Source: Lewinellaceae bacterium (lineage in GTDB: Bacteria; Bacteroidota; Bacteroidia; Chitinophagales; Saprospiraceae). Taken from it: a DNA stretch of 64,000 nucleotides. Every line of letters begins with the position of its first letter. Position 1 is the stretch's first letter. Location: positions 1,054,001 through 1,118,000 of the forward strand of contig JACJYN010000002.1 of NCBI GenBank assembly GCA_020636095.1. The letters run 5' to 3'. Positions 8,592 through 17,031 of the stretch are shown in pieces. Position numbers and translations under genes: made by a program. The notes under the pieces were generated by a model. It saw only the letters and a list, made by a program, of their open reading frames with translations, searched no databases and was not told the origin of the DNA.

Positions 8592-8695
8592 ATCTCTTAA
8601 AAAGTAGTCTTTGAATTACTTATTCGCCTTGCAAAATAACCCTTCCTTGCGGGAAATACAAATATTCCGGGCTGTATTACCTTGTGCACTCTGGC

Positions 8696-9679
8696 CTATT
8701 TATTATTGCCAACTGTAAAAAAACGCTGGTTATCTCCTATATTGGTGTTTTGCAAATTGCTGATATTGCTGAATATCACTTTTTCCAGTTCTTCCGTCAA
8801 CAAGCCATAGACCTTGGCAAACCGCTTGGTGGCCATCATCATACCAAAACAGGCGGATCCAAAATAGGACTTCAGGTCGATCAGGTCATAGGAGCTTTGA
8901 TCGTGGTAGCGATTGAGGCGGCCGAGGATACTGTACCGGCCTTTTACCCAGCTATACCCCCAAAACCATACGTGTACCGGGGCGCTAACGATAAACAACA
9001 GCGCGTGATACCAAAAATGCCGGCCTCTGATGTAGACATAGTGGTGCACGAGTAACTGGCGCCCTACTAAATTGAGGTAAATAAAATAATAAAGCGTGCT
9101 CTTTCGCGCAGTTTGAAAGGTGGCTTTCAAAAACGTCTTTTCTCCATGGCGGTAGTGATAACTATCTTCCTTGTTCCACCCCAAATCCCTGACAATATGT
9201 TCCTGTTCCAGGGATACTTCTCTGAGCCCTTCGAATTGTTCGTGGGTGGCATTCCATAAAAACTCCCGGAATCGATCCAGCAGGCTTTCCGCATCCTCCT
9301 CCTTCGCCCCTTCTTCCAGGCCGATGGGAATCACTGTTTCAAAAACCCTTCTTCCATAACGGAAGAAAAGGTTGCCGCCTTTGAAATGGTCCTGAGGCGC
9401 CCGGTCATAATCCCGGTCGATGAAGTAAGCCACAATCGCAAAAATAATCCCCGATAAAACGGCAAAACCCAAAGGAATTGCCAGGCTGCCCAGGATGTGT
9501 GCTTCCCAGGTTGCCTCTACGTCCGGCCAGCGGTACAGGGCGGGAATGGCAATGAAATAAAGCAATAAGAATAAAGCCACCTGCAATAATGCAAAGGCAA
9601 GGCGGGGGTTCCAAAAGAAGAACAGCAGGGCAACAGCTCCAATGAATAAGTATTCGAGGGGAATAGCAGCGTTCATCAT
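8696..9679 (-). CDS. Integral membrane protein of unknown function
   Basis: 327-aa protein not assigned to a family. The start at 9679 (MMNAAIPLEYLFIG) is chosen because membrane helices begin at once; the frame runs on upstream but reads through the opposite-strand thioredoxin gene. Three hydrophobic segments lie in the first ~100 residues (LFIGAVALLFFFW, LLQVALFLLLYFIAIPAL, LAIPLGFAVLSGIIFAIVAY). A soluble Glu-rich region follows, then a His/Tyr/Trp-rich stretch with another hydrophobic segment (VHHYVYIRGRHFWYHALLF). The histidine clusters could bind metal or haem, but no motif is certain. Confidence 0.7.
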   Translation of the reverse strand: MMNAAIPLEYLFIGAVALLFFFWNPRLAFALLQVALFLLLYFIAIPALYRWPDVEATWEAHILGSLAIPLGFAVLSGIIFAIVAYFIDRDYDRAPQDHFKGGNLFFRYGRRVFETVIPIGLEEGAKEEDAESLLDRFREFLWNATHEQFEGLREVSLEQEHIVRDLGWNKEDSYHYRHGEKTFLKATFQTARKSTLYYFIYLNLVGRQLLVHHYVYIRGRHFWYHALLFIVSAPVHVWFWGYSWVKGRYSILGRLNRYHDQSSYDLIDLKSYFGSACFGMMMATKRFAKVYGLLTEELEKVIFSNISNLQNTNIGDNQRFFTVGNNK

Positions 9680-9749
9680 AGTATGTTTTTTTTGCGGAAA
9701 TGGGCCCATCCGCCTGAGTATGTTTGTTCGGGGGAGTATTAGTACATGG

Positions 9750-9764
9750 ACTGAATGAATGAAT
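9750..9764. repeat. Short ATTC tetranucleotide tract
   Basis: On the minus strand ATTC is repeated three times, followed by AGTC. It lies about 70 bp upstream of the membrane protein start. It resembles the AYTC tracts directly before the starts at 19063 and 54393. Confidence 0.5.
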
Positions 9765-9798
9765 ACCAGGGGTTTAGGCCAGGCTTCACGTTTCATTA

Positions 9799-9814
9799 AG
9801 AGCTTGTTCAAATT
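9799..9814 (+). repeat. Solo end of the AGAGCTTG palindromic element
   Basis: AGAGCTTGTTCAAATT is identical to the left end of the complete element at 49572-49758. No matching opposite arm is nearby. Confidence 0.6.
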
Positions 9815-9850
9815 GTGTCCAGATACTTGTTTTACGGCCTCACAGCCCTT

Positions 9851-9879
9851 TTGTTTCAACCTCTTATCCTGTATCTTTC
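9851..9879 (+). promoter_or_regulatory. Possible promoter for the thioredoxin-like gene
   Basis: TTG at 9851-9853 is 18 bp before TATCTTTC (9872-9879), which matches TAnnTTTG at 7 of 8 positions. The implied leader before the start at 9893 is very short. Confidence 0.35.
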
Positions 9880-9892
9880 GGAAAAACGGGCC

Positions 9893-11056
9893 ATGAGGAT
9901 ACTCGCTCTGATCACCATTCTTTTCTACAACACGCTCATTTACAGCCAGATGGCCGTTCTGGACACCACCTGGGAGGCGGCCCTGCAAATGGCCCGCGAA
10001 TCCGGCAAACCCATTTTTGTGGATGCGTACACCCAATGGTGCGGCCCCTGCAAATGGATGGCCGCCCACACTTTTACCCGGGAAGACGTGGGGGGCTTCT
10101 ACAATCAACATTTCATCAACGTGAAAATGGACATGGAGCACGGAGAAGGCCTGCTCTTCGCCCGAGCCTATGATGTGAGCCGATACCCGACCTTTCTCTT
10201 TATCGATGCGGAGGGAGAAATGCTACACCGCGGACTGGGCCGCATGAGTGCCCAACAGTTCCTGGAACTGGGCGCCGCCGCCCTGGATAGCACCCGACAA
10301 CTGGGGACACTGGAGCGCGCCTATGAGGCCGGCAACCGCTCTTCACAAACCATGAGGGCCTACGCCCGCGCCCTGCACCAGGCCGGCTGCGGCAGCCCGG
10401 CCACGATCGCCCTCGAATACCTCGAACAACAGGAAGACTGGGCTACCTCCGAAAACCTCCAACTGATCGCCGAGCTGGCGCCGCCGGATATCCACCATCC
10501 TATGTTTCAGTTCCTGGCACAAAACCGCCGGTTGGCCTATCAACAGGTTGATCCGGCATTGGTAGACCAAACCCTGAAGGCGGGCATTGGAGTGCAGATC
10601 AGCAGGGAAGGTATTTCAGCAGAAGATGAGGTCACCGCCGCCTTCCGGGAAGTGTGGCCCGCCCAGGGAAGGCAATACGCCATAGAATACCAGTTGAAAC
10701 AGCTGCGCCAAAGCAAGGAGGAGGAAGATCGTCAACGGTATATCGCCCTTGCCCTGGAACTCGACGAAAACTACTCTATTGAGAACAGCAGCCAGCTCCA
10801 GGCCATGGCCTGGACCTTCACGGTTTTCAGCAAAGAGCAGAGCCACCTGCTTCAGGCCCGAAAGTGGGCAGAGCAAGCCCTGAAAATCGATGATTCTTGT
10901 GCCTCCCATACCCTGATGGCGGCCATCTGTCTTCGCCTGAAGGAAAAGGGCTACGGCATCCATTGCGCCGAACGCGCCATCGAACTGGGAAAAAAAGAGG
11001 GCGTGGACATCCGGATGCCCGAGGGGTTGTTGAGGGATCTGCAAGGATTGGAGTGA
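9893..11056 (+). CDS. Secreted thioredoxin-family protein
   Basis: 387-aa periplasmic thiol-disulfide protein. The start at 9893 gives a signal peptide (MRILALITILFYNTLIYS). The thioredoxin fold follows at once, with the redox motif WCGPCK around residue 45 and the cis-Pro region SRYPTFLFID. The remaining ~240 residues are helical and TPR-like (for example AWTFTVFSKEQSHLLQ and ASHTLMAAICLRLKEKGYG). This plan is common in Bacteroidota proteins annotated as thioredoxin family. The partner is unknown. Confidence 0.88.
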   Translation: MRILALITILFYNTLIYSQMAVLDTTWEAALQMARESGKPIFVDAYTQWCGPCKWMAAHTFTREDVGGFYNQHFINVKMDMEHGEGLLFARAYDVSRYPTFLFIDAEGEMLHRGLGRMSAQQFLELGAAALDSTRQLGTLERAYEAGNRSSQTMRAYARALHQAGCGSPATIALEYLEQQEDWATSENLQLIAELAPPDIHHPMFQFLAQNRRLAYQQVDPALVDQTLKAGIGVQISREGISAEDEVTAAFREVWPAQGRQYAIEYQLKQLRQSKEEEDRQRYIALALELDENYSIENSSQLQAMAWTFTVFSKEQSHLLQARKWAEQALKIDDSCASHTLMAAICLRLKEKGYGIHCAERAIELGKKEGVDIRMPEGLLRDLQGLE

Positions 11057-11100
11057 AAGCCTCAACCTAAATCTCAACCTCAACCCTAACCCTCGCAAGA

Positions 11101-11421
11101 TTACTTATAGTATTTCCTGATCTTCCGCCGCACATACATCAGCCGAATGATCCCGACCACCAGGATCACGGGTGACAAAAAGAGCAGGAACCAGCCCAGC
11201 AGGCGCAATTCCTGTAAGGCATCCAACTGTAAAATGGCAAAGCCGGCGCTCAAGAAAACGACAGACGTTCGGAAATAGGCAAGAAAGGTTCGTTCGTTGG
11301 CCAGGCGGGTTCGCTCGATGGCCAGGAAATCCCGGGTGATGAGTTGGTTTTCTTCTTCTGCCATGTTTTTTTGCTGGCAAATTTGGTGTACCTGGGTTAC
11401 TTTGTCAAGGATATTCATCAC
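11101..11421 (-). CDS. DUF202 (YidH-like) membrane protein
   Basis: Small inner-membrane protein of the DUF202 family, with the characteristic start of the domain (DFLAIERTRLANERTFLAY) and two to three hydrophobic helices (VVFLSAGFAILQL, LGWFLLFLSPVILVVGIIRL). A start at 11364 (MAEEENQLI) is an equally plausible alternative. The function of DUF202 is not established. Confidence 0.87.
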   Translation of the reverse strand: MMNILDKVTQVHQICQQKNMAEEENQLITRDFLAIERTRLANERTFLAYFRTSVVFLSAGFAILQLDALQELRLLGWFLLFLSPVILVVGIIRLMYVRRKIRKYYK

Positions 11422-11818
11422 ACAAGCCGGAATTTAATTGGTGGTTAGCAAAAAAACGGAGTCCCTCCTGTAGAAGCGGTTCAAACAAACTCTTGGGTTT
11501 CGTAAAAAAAACAATAAAAGTATCTGCCGGGCTTGCATTTTGAATACATACCCTATACATTTGGCCTATCATGTTGAAAACGATTGCACATATTATTCCT
11601 TCCACTTCACACAACGGGCCACATGGCGCCGCTTGTAGTGCCAATCGCCGACGTGCCCGCCGTCGCCCTTAGGGGCGCAACATTCACATATTACCCATCG
11701 TGGGTAGGCTTTACCACCTCCCGTTTCTCCCTGACCAGTAAATCCAGGCAAGTATCCTTTTTTATTCATCCTGCTGCCATTATACTATACGCAGTATTAA
11801 AGACTATCTGAACTGAAA
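11422..11818. other. Intergenic region: probable long leader of the arginine operon
   Basis: No convincing gene is seen. A promoter-like pair (11533-11563) would start a transcript about 250 nt before the first operon gene. The leader contains short hairpins such as CGCCC-TTA-GGGGCG near 11664 and ACCCA-TCG-TGGGT near 11693. An open frame at 11584-11811 begins with TTG and has no coding character. Confidence 0.5.
11533..11563 (+). promoter_or_regulatory. Promoter of the arginine operon
   Basis: TTG at 11533-11535 is separated by 20 bp from TACATTTG (11556-11563), an exact Bacteroidota -7 match. It is about 255 bp upstream of the GNAT start. Confidence 0.55.
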
Positions 11819-12397
11819 ATGGAATGTATTATCGAAATTGCCGGCCCTCAACACGAAATGCATGCCGAGGCCATCTGCCAGCTGATCGCCGAATCGGCCA
11901 AAGCCCGGGGTACCGGCATTGCCGAGCGGCAGCCTTCCTACATTCGCACCAAGATGAACAATGGCAACGCCGTGATCGCTTTACACGGTGACACCCTGGC
12001 TGGCTTTTGCTATATCGAAGTGTGGAGCCACGGCCGCTATGTAGCCAATTCCGGCCTCATTGTAGCGCCGGAATTCCGCCAGCAAGGATTGGCCAAAACC
12101 ATTAAACAAAAGGCGTTCGAACTCTCCAGAGAAAAATTTCCCGAAGCCCGCCTCTTCGGTATCACCACCAGCCTGCCCGTTATGCGCATCAACTCGGAAC
12201 TGGGTTACAAACCGGTCACTTTTTCCGAACTGACCCAGGATGAGGCCTTCTGGGAGGGTTGCCGCAGCTGCCCCAACTTCGATATCCTGGAGCGCAGCCA
12301 ACGGCGCATGTGCCTCTGTACGGCTATGCTGGCCCCTTCTGCCCGGGAAGCCATGCAGTTCGACCTGACGCATTTGGTCGTGAATAATATCTGGTAG
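11819..12397 (+). CDS. GNAT acyltransferase, probable first step of arginine synthesis
   Basis: 192-aa GNAT-fold enzyme, with the acyl-CoA binding segment APEFRQQGLAKTIKQKA and a preceding strand YVANSGLIVAP. It heads the arginine operon, where glutamate N-acyltransferase activity is otherwise missing. It most likely acylates glutamate with acetyl- or succinyl-CoA (context inference). The C-terminal part is unusually rich in Cys (CRSCPNF, RMCLCTAML). Similar GNAT genes sit upstream of argG in other Bacteroidota. Its stop codon is followed without gap by a heptamer tract. Confidence 0.8.
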   Translation: MECIIEIAGPQHEMHAEAICQLIAESAKARGTGIAERQPSYIRTKMNNGNAVIALHGDTLAGFCYIEVWSHGRYVANSGLIVAPEFRQQGLAKTIKQKAFELSREKFPEARLFGITTSLPVMRINSELGYKPVTFSELTQDEAFWEGCRSCPNFDILERSQRRMCLCTAMLAPSAREAMQFDLTHLVVNNIW

Positions 12398-12432
12398 TTC
12401 GCGATTCACCGTTCGGGATTCGGGGTTCGGGG
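12398..12432 (+). repeat. Heptanucleotide tract (TTCGnnn)5
   Basis: Five units in exact 7-nt register directly after the GNAT stop codon: TTCGCGA, TTCACCG, TTCGGGA, TTCGGGG, TTCGGGG. Confidence 0.75.
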
Positions 12433-12499
12433 CGCAAAAAAACGGCCTGACAACGGCAGAACACCGAACACCAAAAAATCGTATTTAAAACTCAGAACC

Positions 12500-13708
12500 A
12501 TGAGCCATAAAAAAGTCGTACTCGCCTACAGCGGCGGGCTGGACACCTCCTATTGCATCAAATACCTAACCCAGGAACAGGGGATGGAAGTCTACGCCCT
12601 GACGGTCAATACCGGTGGTTTCAACGCCGAAGAGGTCGAAGCCCTGGAAGCGCGGGCACTGAAACTGGGGGCCGCCGGCTTTAAAGCCATCGACGCCGTA
12701 CCGCACTATTACGACAAGTGCATCCGCTACCTGATTTACGGTAATGTGCTACGCAACAACACCTACCCTCTTTCCGTGAGCGCCGAGCGCGTCTTCCAGG
12801 CCCTGGAAGTAGCCCGGTACGCCCGGCTGATCGGCGCCCAGGCGGTGGCTCACGGCAGCACCGGCGCCGGCAACGACCAGGTGCGCTTCGACCTGGCCTT
12901 CCAGGTCCTGGGCGAGAACCTGGAGATCATCACTCCCATTCGCGACGGGAAGCTGTCGAGAGCCGAAGAGATCGAATACTTGCAGAAAAATGGCGTCGAC
13001 TGGCCCTGGGAGAAGGGCAAATATTCTATCAACCAGGGGATTTGGGGCGCCAGCGTCGGCGGCGTCGAGACCCTGACTTCTCATCAACCGCTACCGGAGG
13101 AGGCCTACCCCACTCCACTCGAAAAGACGGAGCCCGTAAAAGTCAGCCTGCAGTTTGAAAAAGGTGAATTGGCCGGAGTAGATGGCAATACGTTCAGCCA
13201 TCCTACCCAAGCCATACAGGCGCTGCAGGAACTGGCGGCGCCCTATGCTATCGGGCGCGACATTCACGTGGGCGACACCATCATCGGCATCAAAGGGCGG
13301 GTGGGCTTCGAAGCGGCGGCGCCGCTCATCATCATCAAGGCCCACCATTTGCTGGAAAAACACGTGCTGGCCAAATGGCAACAATACTGGAAAGAACAAC
13401 TGGCCAACTGGTACGGCATGCTACTGCATGAAGGCCAGTACCTCGACCCGGTGATGCGCAATATCGAAACCTTCCTGGAAGATACCCAGCAGAACGTCAG
13501 CGGCGTGGTTTTTGTCCGGCTCCACCCCTACCGTTTCGAACTGCTCGGCATTGAATCGGCGTACGACCTGATGAACAGCGGCTTCGGCCAATACGGAGAA
13601 ATGAACAAGGCCTGGACGGGCGAAGACGTCAAGGGCTTCACCAAGGTACTGTCCAACCAGCTCAAGATTCACCATTTTGTCAACCAGCAACAGGAACAGC
13701 ATGATTAG
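12500..13708 (+). CDS. argG: Argininosuccinate synthase
   Basis: ATP-dependent ligase joining citrulline and aspartate, the penultimate step of arginine synthesis. The N-terminal PP-loop motif AYSGGLDTS is present at residues 9-17. The family hallmarks AHGSTGAGNDQVRFD and the segment YSINQGIWGASVGG are also seen. The length of 402 aa is normal. It is separated from the GNAT gene by 102 bp with a heptamer tract and overlaps argC by 8 bp. Confidence 0.97.
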   Translation: MSHKKVVLAYSGGLDTSYCIKYLTQEQGMEVYALTVNTGGFNAEEVEALEARALKLGAAGFKAIDAVPHYYDKCIRYLIYGNVLRNNTYPLSVSAERVFQALEVARYARLIGAQAVAHGSTGAGNDQVRFDLAFQVLGENLEIITPIRDGKLSRAEEIEYLQKNGVDWPWEKGKYSINQGIWGASVGGVETLTSHQPLPEEAYPTPLEKTEPVKVSLQFEKGELAGVDGNTFSHPTQAIQALQELAAPYAIGRDIHVGDTIIGIKGRVGFEAAAPLIIIKAHHLLEKHVLAKWQQYWKEQLANWYGMLLHEGQYLDPVMRNIETFLEDTQQNVSGVVFVRLHPYRFELLGIESAYDLMNSGFGQYGEMNKAWTGEDVKGFTKVLSNQLKIHHFVNQQQEQHD

Positions 13709-14669
13709 GGTAGGCATCATCGGCGGCGCCGGCTATACGGCGGGGGAACTACTACGTATTTTGTTGTATCATCCGGCGGTGGAGATCGCCTTCGTACAAA
13801 GCAGCAGCCAGGCCGGCCGGCCGGTAACCGATGTTCACACGGACCTGATCGGAGATACCTTTTTGAATTTCCTGCCGGAAGCAGATTTCGACGAGATAGA
13901 CCTGATCTTCCTCTGTCGCGGCCACGGAAAGTCTAAAGCCTGGCTTGCCGCCCATGAGCTGCCGGAAGAGCTGAGCATCATCGACCTGAGCACCGACTAC
14001 CGCCTGGATAGCGATACGCACGAGTTTGTCTACGGCTTGCCGGAGCTCAACAAGGAGGCCATCCGCCTGGCTCAGTACGTGGCCAATCCCGGCTGCTTCG
14101 CCACCGCCATTCAACTGGCCCTGCTGCCCCTGGCCAAGCTGGGCCTGCTGGAAGAGGATGTCCACATCCACGCCATCACCGGATCTACCGGCGCCGGGCA
14201 ACAGCCAACGGCCAGCAGCCATTTCAGCTGGCGCAACAATAATGTATCCATATACAAGGCATTCCAGCACCAGCACCTGGCGGAAATCCGCCAAAGCCTC
14301 CGGCAATTACAGGAAGGCTTTGATAAGAATCTGAACTTCCTGCCTATGCGAGGCAACTTTACCCGAGGCATCTTTGCCAGCGCCTACATGTACAGTGAGC
14401 TTAATGAAGAAAAGCTGAAAGAGCTTTACAATACGTACTACCAGGACGAACCCTTCGTCGTCATCAGCGAGCAGAACCCGGACCTGAAACAGGTAGTGAA
14501 CACCAATAAGGCCATTCTGCACCTGGAAAAGCACGAAGGTAAAATCCTGATCATCAGCATGATCGACAACCTGCTCAAAGGCGCCTCCGGCCAGGCCGTC
14601 CAGAATATGAACCTCCTGTTCGGGCTGGAAGAAACGGCGGGGCTGTGGTTGAAGGGGGGGGCGTTCTAG
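13701..14669 (+). CDS. argC: N-acetyl/succinyl-gamma-glutamyl-phosphate reductase
   Basis: NADPH-dependent reductase of the acyl-glutamyl phosphate. The start at 13701 (MIRVGIIGGAGYTAGELLR) places the Rossmann GxGxxG-like motif at the N-terminus, and its ATG overlaps the argG stop. The catalytic Cys is in NPGCFATA, and the family segment STGAGQQPT follows. At 322 aa it is full length. It is followed after 19 bp by a palindromic element before argD. Confidence 0.96.
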   Translation: MIRVGIIGGAGYTAGELLRILLYHPAVEIAFVQSSSQAGRPVTDVHTDLIGDTFLNFLPEADFDEIDLIFLCRGHGKSKAWLAAHELPEELSIIDLSTDYRLDSDTHEFVYGLPELNKEAIRLAQYVANPGCFATAIQLALLPLAKLGLLEEDVHIHAITGSTGAGQQPTASSHFSWRNNNVSIYKAFQHQHLAEIRQSLRQLQEGFDKNLNFLPMRGNFTRGIFASAYMYSELNEEKLKELYNTYYQDEPFVVISEQNPDLKQVVNTNKAILHLEKHEGKILIISMIDNLLKGASGQAVQNMNLLFGLEETAGLWLKGGAF

Positions 14670-14688
14670 CGGAGAGCTTTCTGTATAA

Positions 14689-14811
14689 CTGGACTTTGGA
14701 CGTAAGTCGGAAGTGCGAAGTCGGAAGTCGGAATACGGCACTAAATAGGCGTTTGACGCTAATTTTCCGCCTTCACAAATTTACTCCGTCATGGACCTTT
14801 TCAAAGTCCAG
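14689..14811. repeat. CTGGACTTTG palindromic element, copy 1
   Basis: The 123-bp element is bounded by CTGGACTTTG and CAAAGTCCAG. It contains heptamers (on the minus strand TTCCGAC units) and the block TTTACTCCGTCA. About 80 bp are nearly identical, in inverted orientation, to the copy at 38093-38248. It lies between argC and argD. Confidence 0.8.
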
Positions 14812-14857
14812 TAAGGGTGTAAGTAGTCGGACACATTTACACATTTACACAAAAAAC

Positions 14858-16009
14858 ATGGACCTTTTCAAAGTATATCCTTTATTCGACATCAAGCCCG
14901 TCCGGGGAGAAGGCTGCTACGTTTATGACGAACACGGGCAAGCCTATCTGGATTTGTACGGCGGCCACGCTGTGATCTCAATCGGACACGGGCATCCACA
15001 ATATGTAGAGCGAGTAAAGGCCCAACTGGAGGCATTGCCGTTTTACTCCAATTCGGTGCAGAATGAGCTACAGGAGGCTCTGGCGGCCAAGCTGGGGCAG
15101 GTATCCGGCTGCGAAGCATATCACCTGTTCCTGTGTAACTCCGGAGCGGAGGCCAACGAGAATGCGCTCAAACTGGCCTCTTTCCAGAACGGGCGCAGCA
15201 AGGTGATCTCCTTCCGGCAGGGCTTTCACGGGCGGACGTCCGCTGCGGTGCGCATCACCGATAACGCCAGGATCGTCGCGCCGATCAATAAAGGATTTGA
15301 GGTCGTTTGGCATGAGCTGAACGATACCGCCGCCGTGCTGGAGAGCTTGTCGCAGGGAGATGTCTGTGCCGTAATGATCGAGGGGATTCAGGGGATTGGC
15401 GGTATTTTCGTTCCCGATCCTGCGTTCCTGCGGGCTGTTGCCGACGCCTGTCGTGAACAGGGCGCGGTGCTCATTCTCGATGAGGTGCAATCCGGTTACG
15501 GCCGCAGCGGCGCCTTTTTTGCTTTCCAGCATGCGAATGTGGTACCGGGCCTGATCACCGTAGCCAAAGGGATGGGCAATGGTTTCCCCATCGGCGGGGT
15601 ATTGATCCACCCTGAATTTGAGGCCTGGTATGGCATGCTGGGTTCCACTTTCGGAGGTAGCCACCTGGCCTGTGCCGCCGGCCTGGCAGTGCTGGAAGTC
15701 ATCGAACAGGAGCAACTGATGGCCAATGCCGAAGAAGTTGGCGCCTACCTGATGCAGGAGCTGTCAGCCTTCAACCCAATAGCCGAAGTCCGGGGTAAAG
15801 GCCTGATGATCGGCGCCAGCTTCGATTTTCCGGTAAGCGCCTTGCGGCAAGAGCTGCTTTTCAAAGAAAAAGTATTCACCGGTTCCGCCTCCTGCCCCAA
15901 AACCTTACGGCTATTGCCACCGCTCAGCCTGAGCAGGCAGGAAGCCAGCCTGTTCCTCGAAAAACTGCATTCGGCCCTGAAGCAACACCAGCAAACGAAA
16001 GTAGCATGA
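14858..16009 (+). CDS. argD: Acetyl/succinylornithine aminotransferase
   Basis: PLP-dependent class III aminotransferase making N-acylornithine from the semialdehyde. The start at 14858 (MDLFKVYPLFDIKPVRG) matches the family; the upstream open frame runs through the repeat. The PLP Asp-containing segment LILDEVQSGYGR and the Schiff-base Lys in ITVAKGMGNGFPIGG are present. The length is 383 aa. Its stop overlaps the next start (ATGA). Confidence 0.96.
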   Translation: MDLFKVYPLFDIKPVRGEGCYVYDEHGQAYLDLYGGHAVISIGHGHPQYVERVKAQLEALPFYSNSVQNELQEALAAKLGQVSGCEAYHLFLCNSGAEANENALKLASFQNGRSKVISFRQGFHGRTSAAVRITDNARIVAPINKGFEVVWHELNDTAAVLESLSQGDVCAVMIEGIQGIGGIFVPDPAFLRAVADACREQGAVLILDEVQSGYGRSGAFFAFQHANVVPGLITVAKGMGNGFPIGGVLIHPEFEAWYGMLGSTFGGSHLACAAGLAVLEVIEQEQLMANAEEVGAYLMQELSAFNPIAEVRGKGLMIGASFDFPVSALRQELLFKEKVFTGSASCPKTLRLLPPLSLSRQEASLFLEKLHSALKQHQQTKVA

Positions 16010-16956
16010 AGCAATTTACCTCCGTTCATGACGTCTCTAACCCCGAAGCACTGGTGCGGGAAGCGCTGGCGCTCAAGCAGCAGCCCCGCGGTAGCCTGCA
16101 CCATATTGGCCAGCACCACACCATCGCCCTCTTGTTTTTCAACCCCAGCCTGCGCACCCGGCTGAGCACGCAGAGAGCGGCCATCGAACTGGGTATGTCC
16201 GTCATGGACTATAATGCCGGGCAGGGCTGGCAGTTGGAATTCGAGGACAGCGCCGTGATGAACATCGACAAGGCCGAACATATCAAGGAGGCCGCAGCGG
16301 TGATCAGCCAGTATGCAGACATCATCGGCATCCGCACCTTCCCCGGCCTGCAGGACCGCGAGCGGGACTACTCCGACTACGTGCTCCGGCAGTTCCAACA
16401 GTACGCCCGGGTTCCGGTGGTCAGCCTGGAATCGGCCATCCGCCACCCCCTTCAATCTTTGGCCGATTGGGTGACGATCGAGGAACACCGCCCGGCATAC
16501 CGGCCCAAAGTGGTGCTCAGCTGGGCGCCCCATCCGAGGGCCCTGCCCCAGGCCGTCGCCAATTCCTTCCTGGAATGGATGCAGCGCGCCGATGTGGAGC
16601 TGGTGCTTACCCACCCAAAAGGCTACGAACTGGCGGAGGAATTTACCCAGGGAGTGACGGTATCGTACGATCAAAATGAAGCCTTGGAAGGCGCCAACTT
16701 CATCTATGCCAAAAACTGGTCCTCCTATCAGGATTACGGCCGGATTCTCAACCAGGACGCCGGCTGGATGATTACCCCCGAAAAAATGGCGCGAGCCAAT
16801 AATGGAAAATTTATGCACTGCCTGCCGGTGCGCCGCAATGTAGTGGTGGCCGACGCGGTGCTGGATAGCCCCAACTCCCTGGCGATTGAGCAGGCGAATA
16901 ACCGGACGTACGCGGCCATGGCGGTGCTGAAAAGCATTTTGGAAGGCAAAGATTAG
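16006..16956 (+). CDS. N-acylornithine carbamoyltransferase (argF' type)
   Basis: Carbamoyltransferase of the Bacteroidota/Xanthomonas kind, acting on N-acylated ornithine rather than ornithine. The carbamoyl-phosphate loop SLRTRLSTQ and the segments RHPLQSLADW and FMHCLPVRRN are present. The length of 316 aa fits the N-succinyl/acetyl-ornithine group. The residue that separates succinyl- from acetyl-ornithine enzymes (Pro90 in Bacteroides fragilis, Glu92 in Xanthomonas; recalled from the literature) is Ala90 here (IDKAEHIKEA). A small residue favours succinylornithine, but this is inference. Its stop codon lies inside a perfect hairpin. Confidence 0.94.
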   Translation: MKQFTSVHDVSNPEALVREALALKQQPRGSLHHIGQHHTIALLFFNPSLRTRLSTQRAAIELGMSVMDYNAGQGWQLEFEDSAVMNIDKAEHIKEAAAVISQYADIIGIRTFPGLQDRERDYSDYVLRQFQQYARVPVVSLESAIRHPLQSLADWVTIEEHRPAYRPKVVLSWAPHPRALPQAVANSFLEWMQRADVELVLTHPKGYELAEEFTQGVTVSYDQNEALEGANFIYAKNWSSYQDYGRILNQDAGWMITPEKMARANNGKFMHCLPVRRNVVVADAVLDSPNSLAIEQANNRTYAAMAVLKSILEGKD

Positions 16957-17019
16957 ATTTTCCAGATTTAGATTTTCCAGATCTTGAAGATCTGGAAAAT
17001 CTAAATCTGGAAAATCTAA
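16953..17019. repeat. Perfect 31-bp inverted repeat between argF' and argB
   Basis: Two 31-bp arms match perfectly around the loop TTGAA. Each arm contains GATTTTCCAGAT, and the TAG stop of argF' is in the left arm. A smaller palindrome with the same core is at 43781-43811. There is no poly-T tail, so it may be an RNA processing or stability element rather than a terminator. Confidence 0.85.
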
Positions 17020-17031
17020 AGATCTGATACC

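Noticed and set aside
11584..11811. 75-codon frame before the GNAT gene
   Set aside because: TTG start, no recognisable domain, and it overlaps leader hairpins; more likely untranslated leader.
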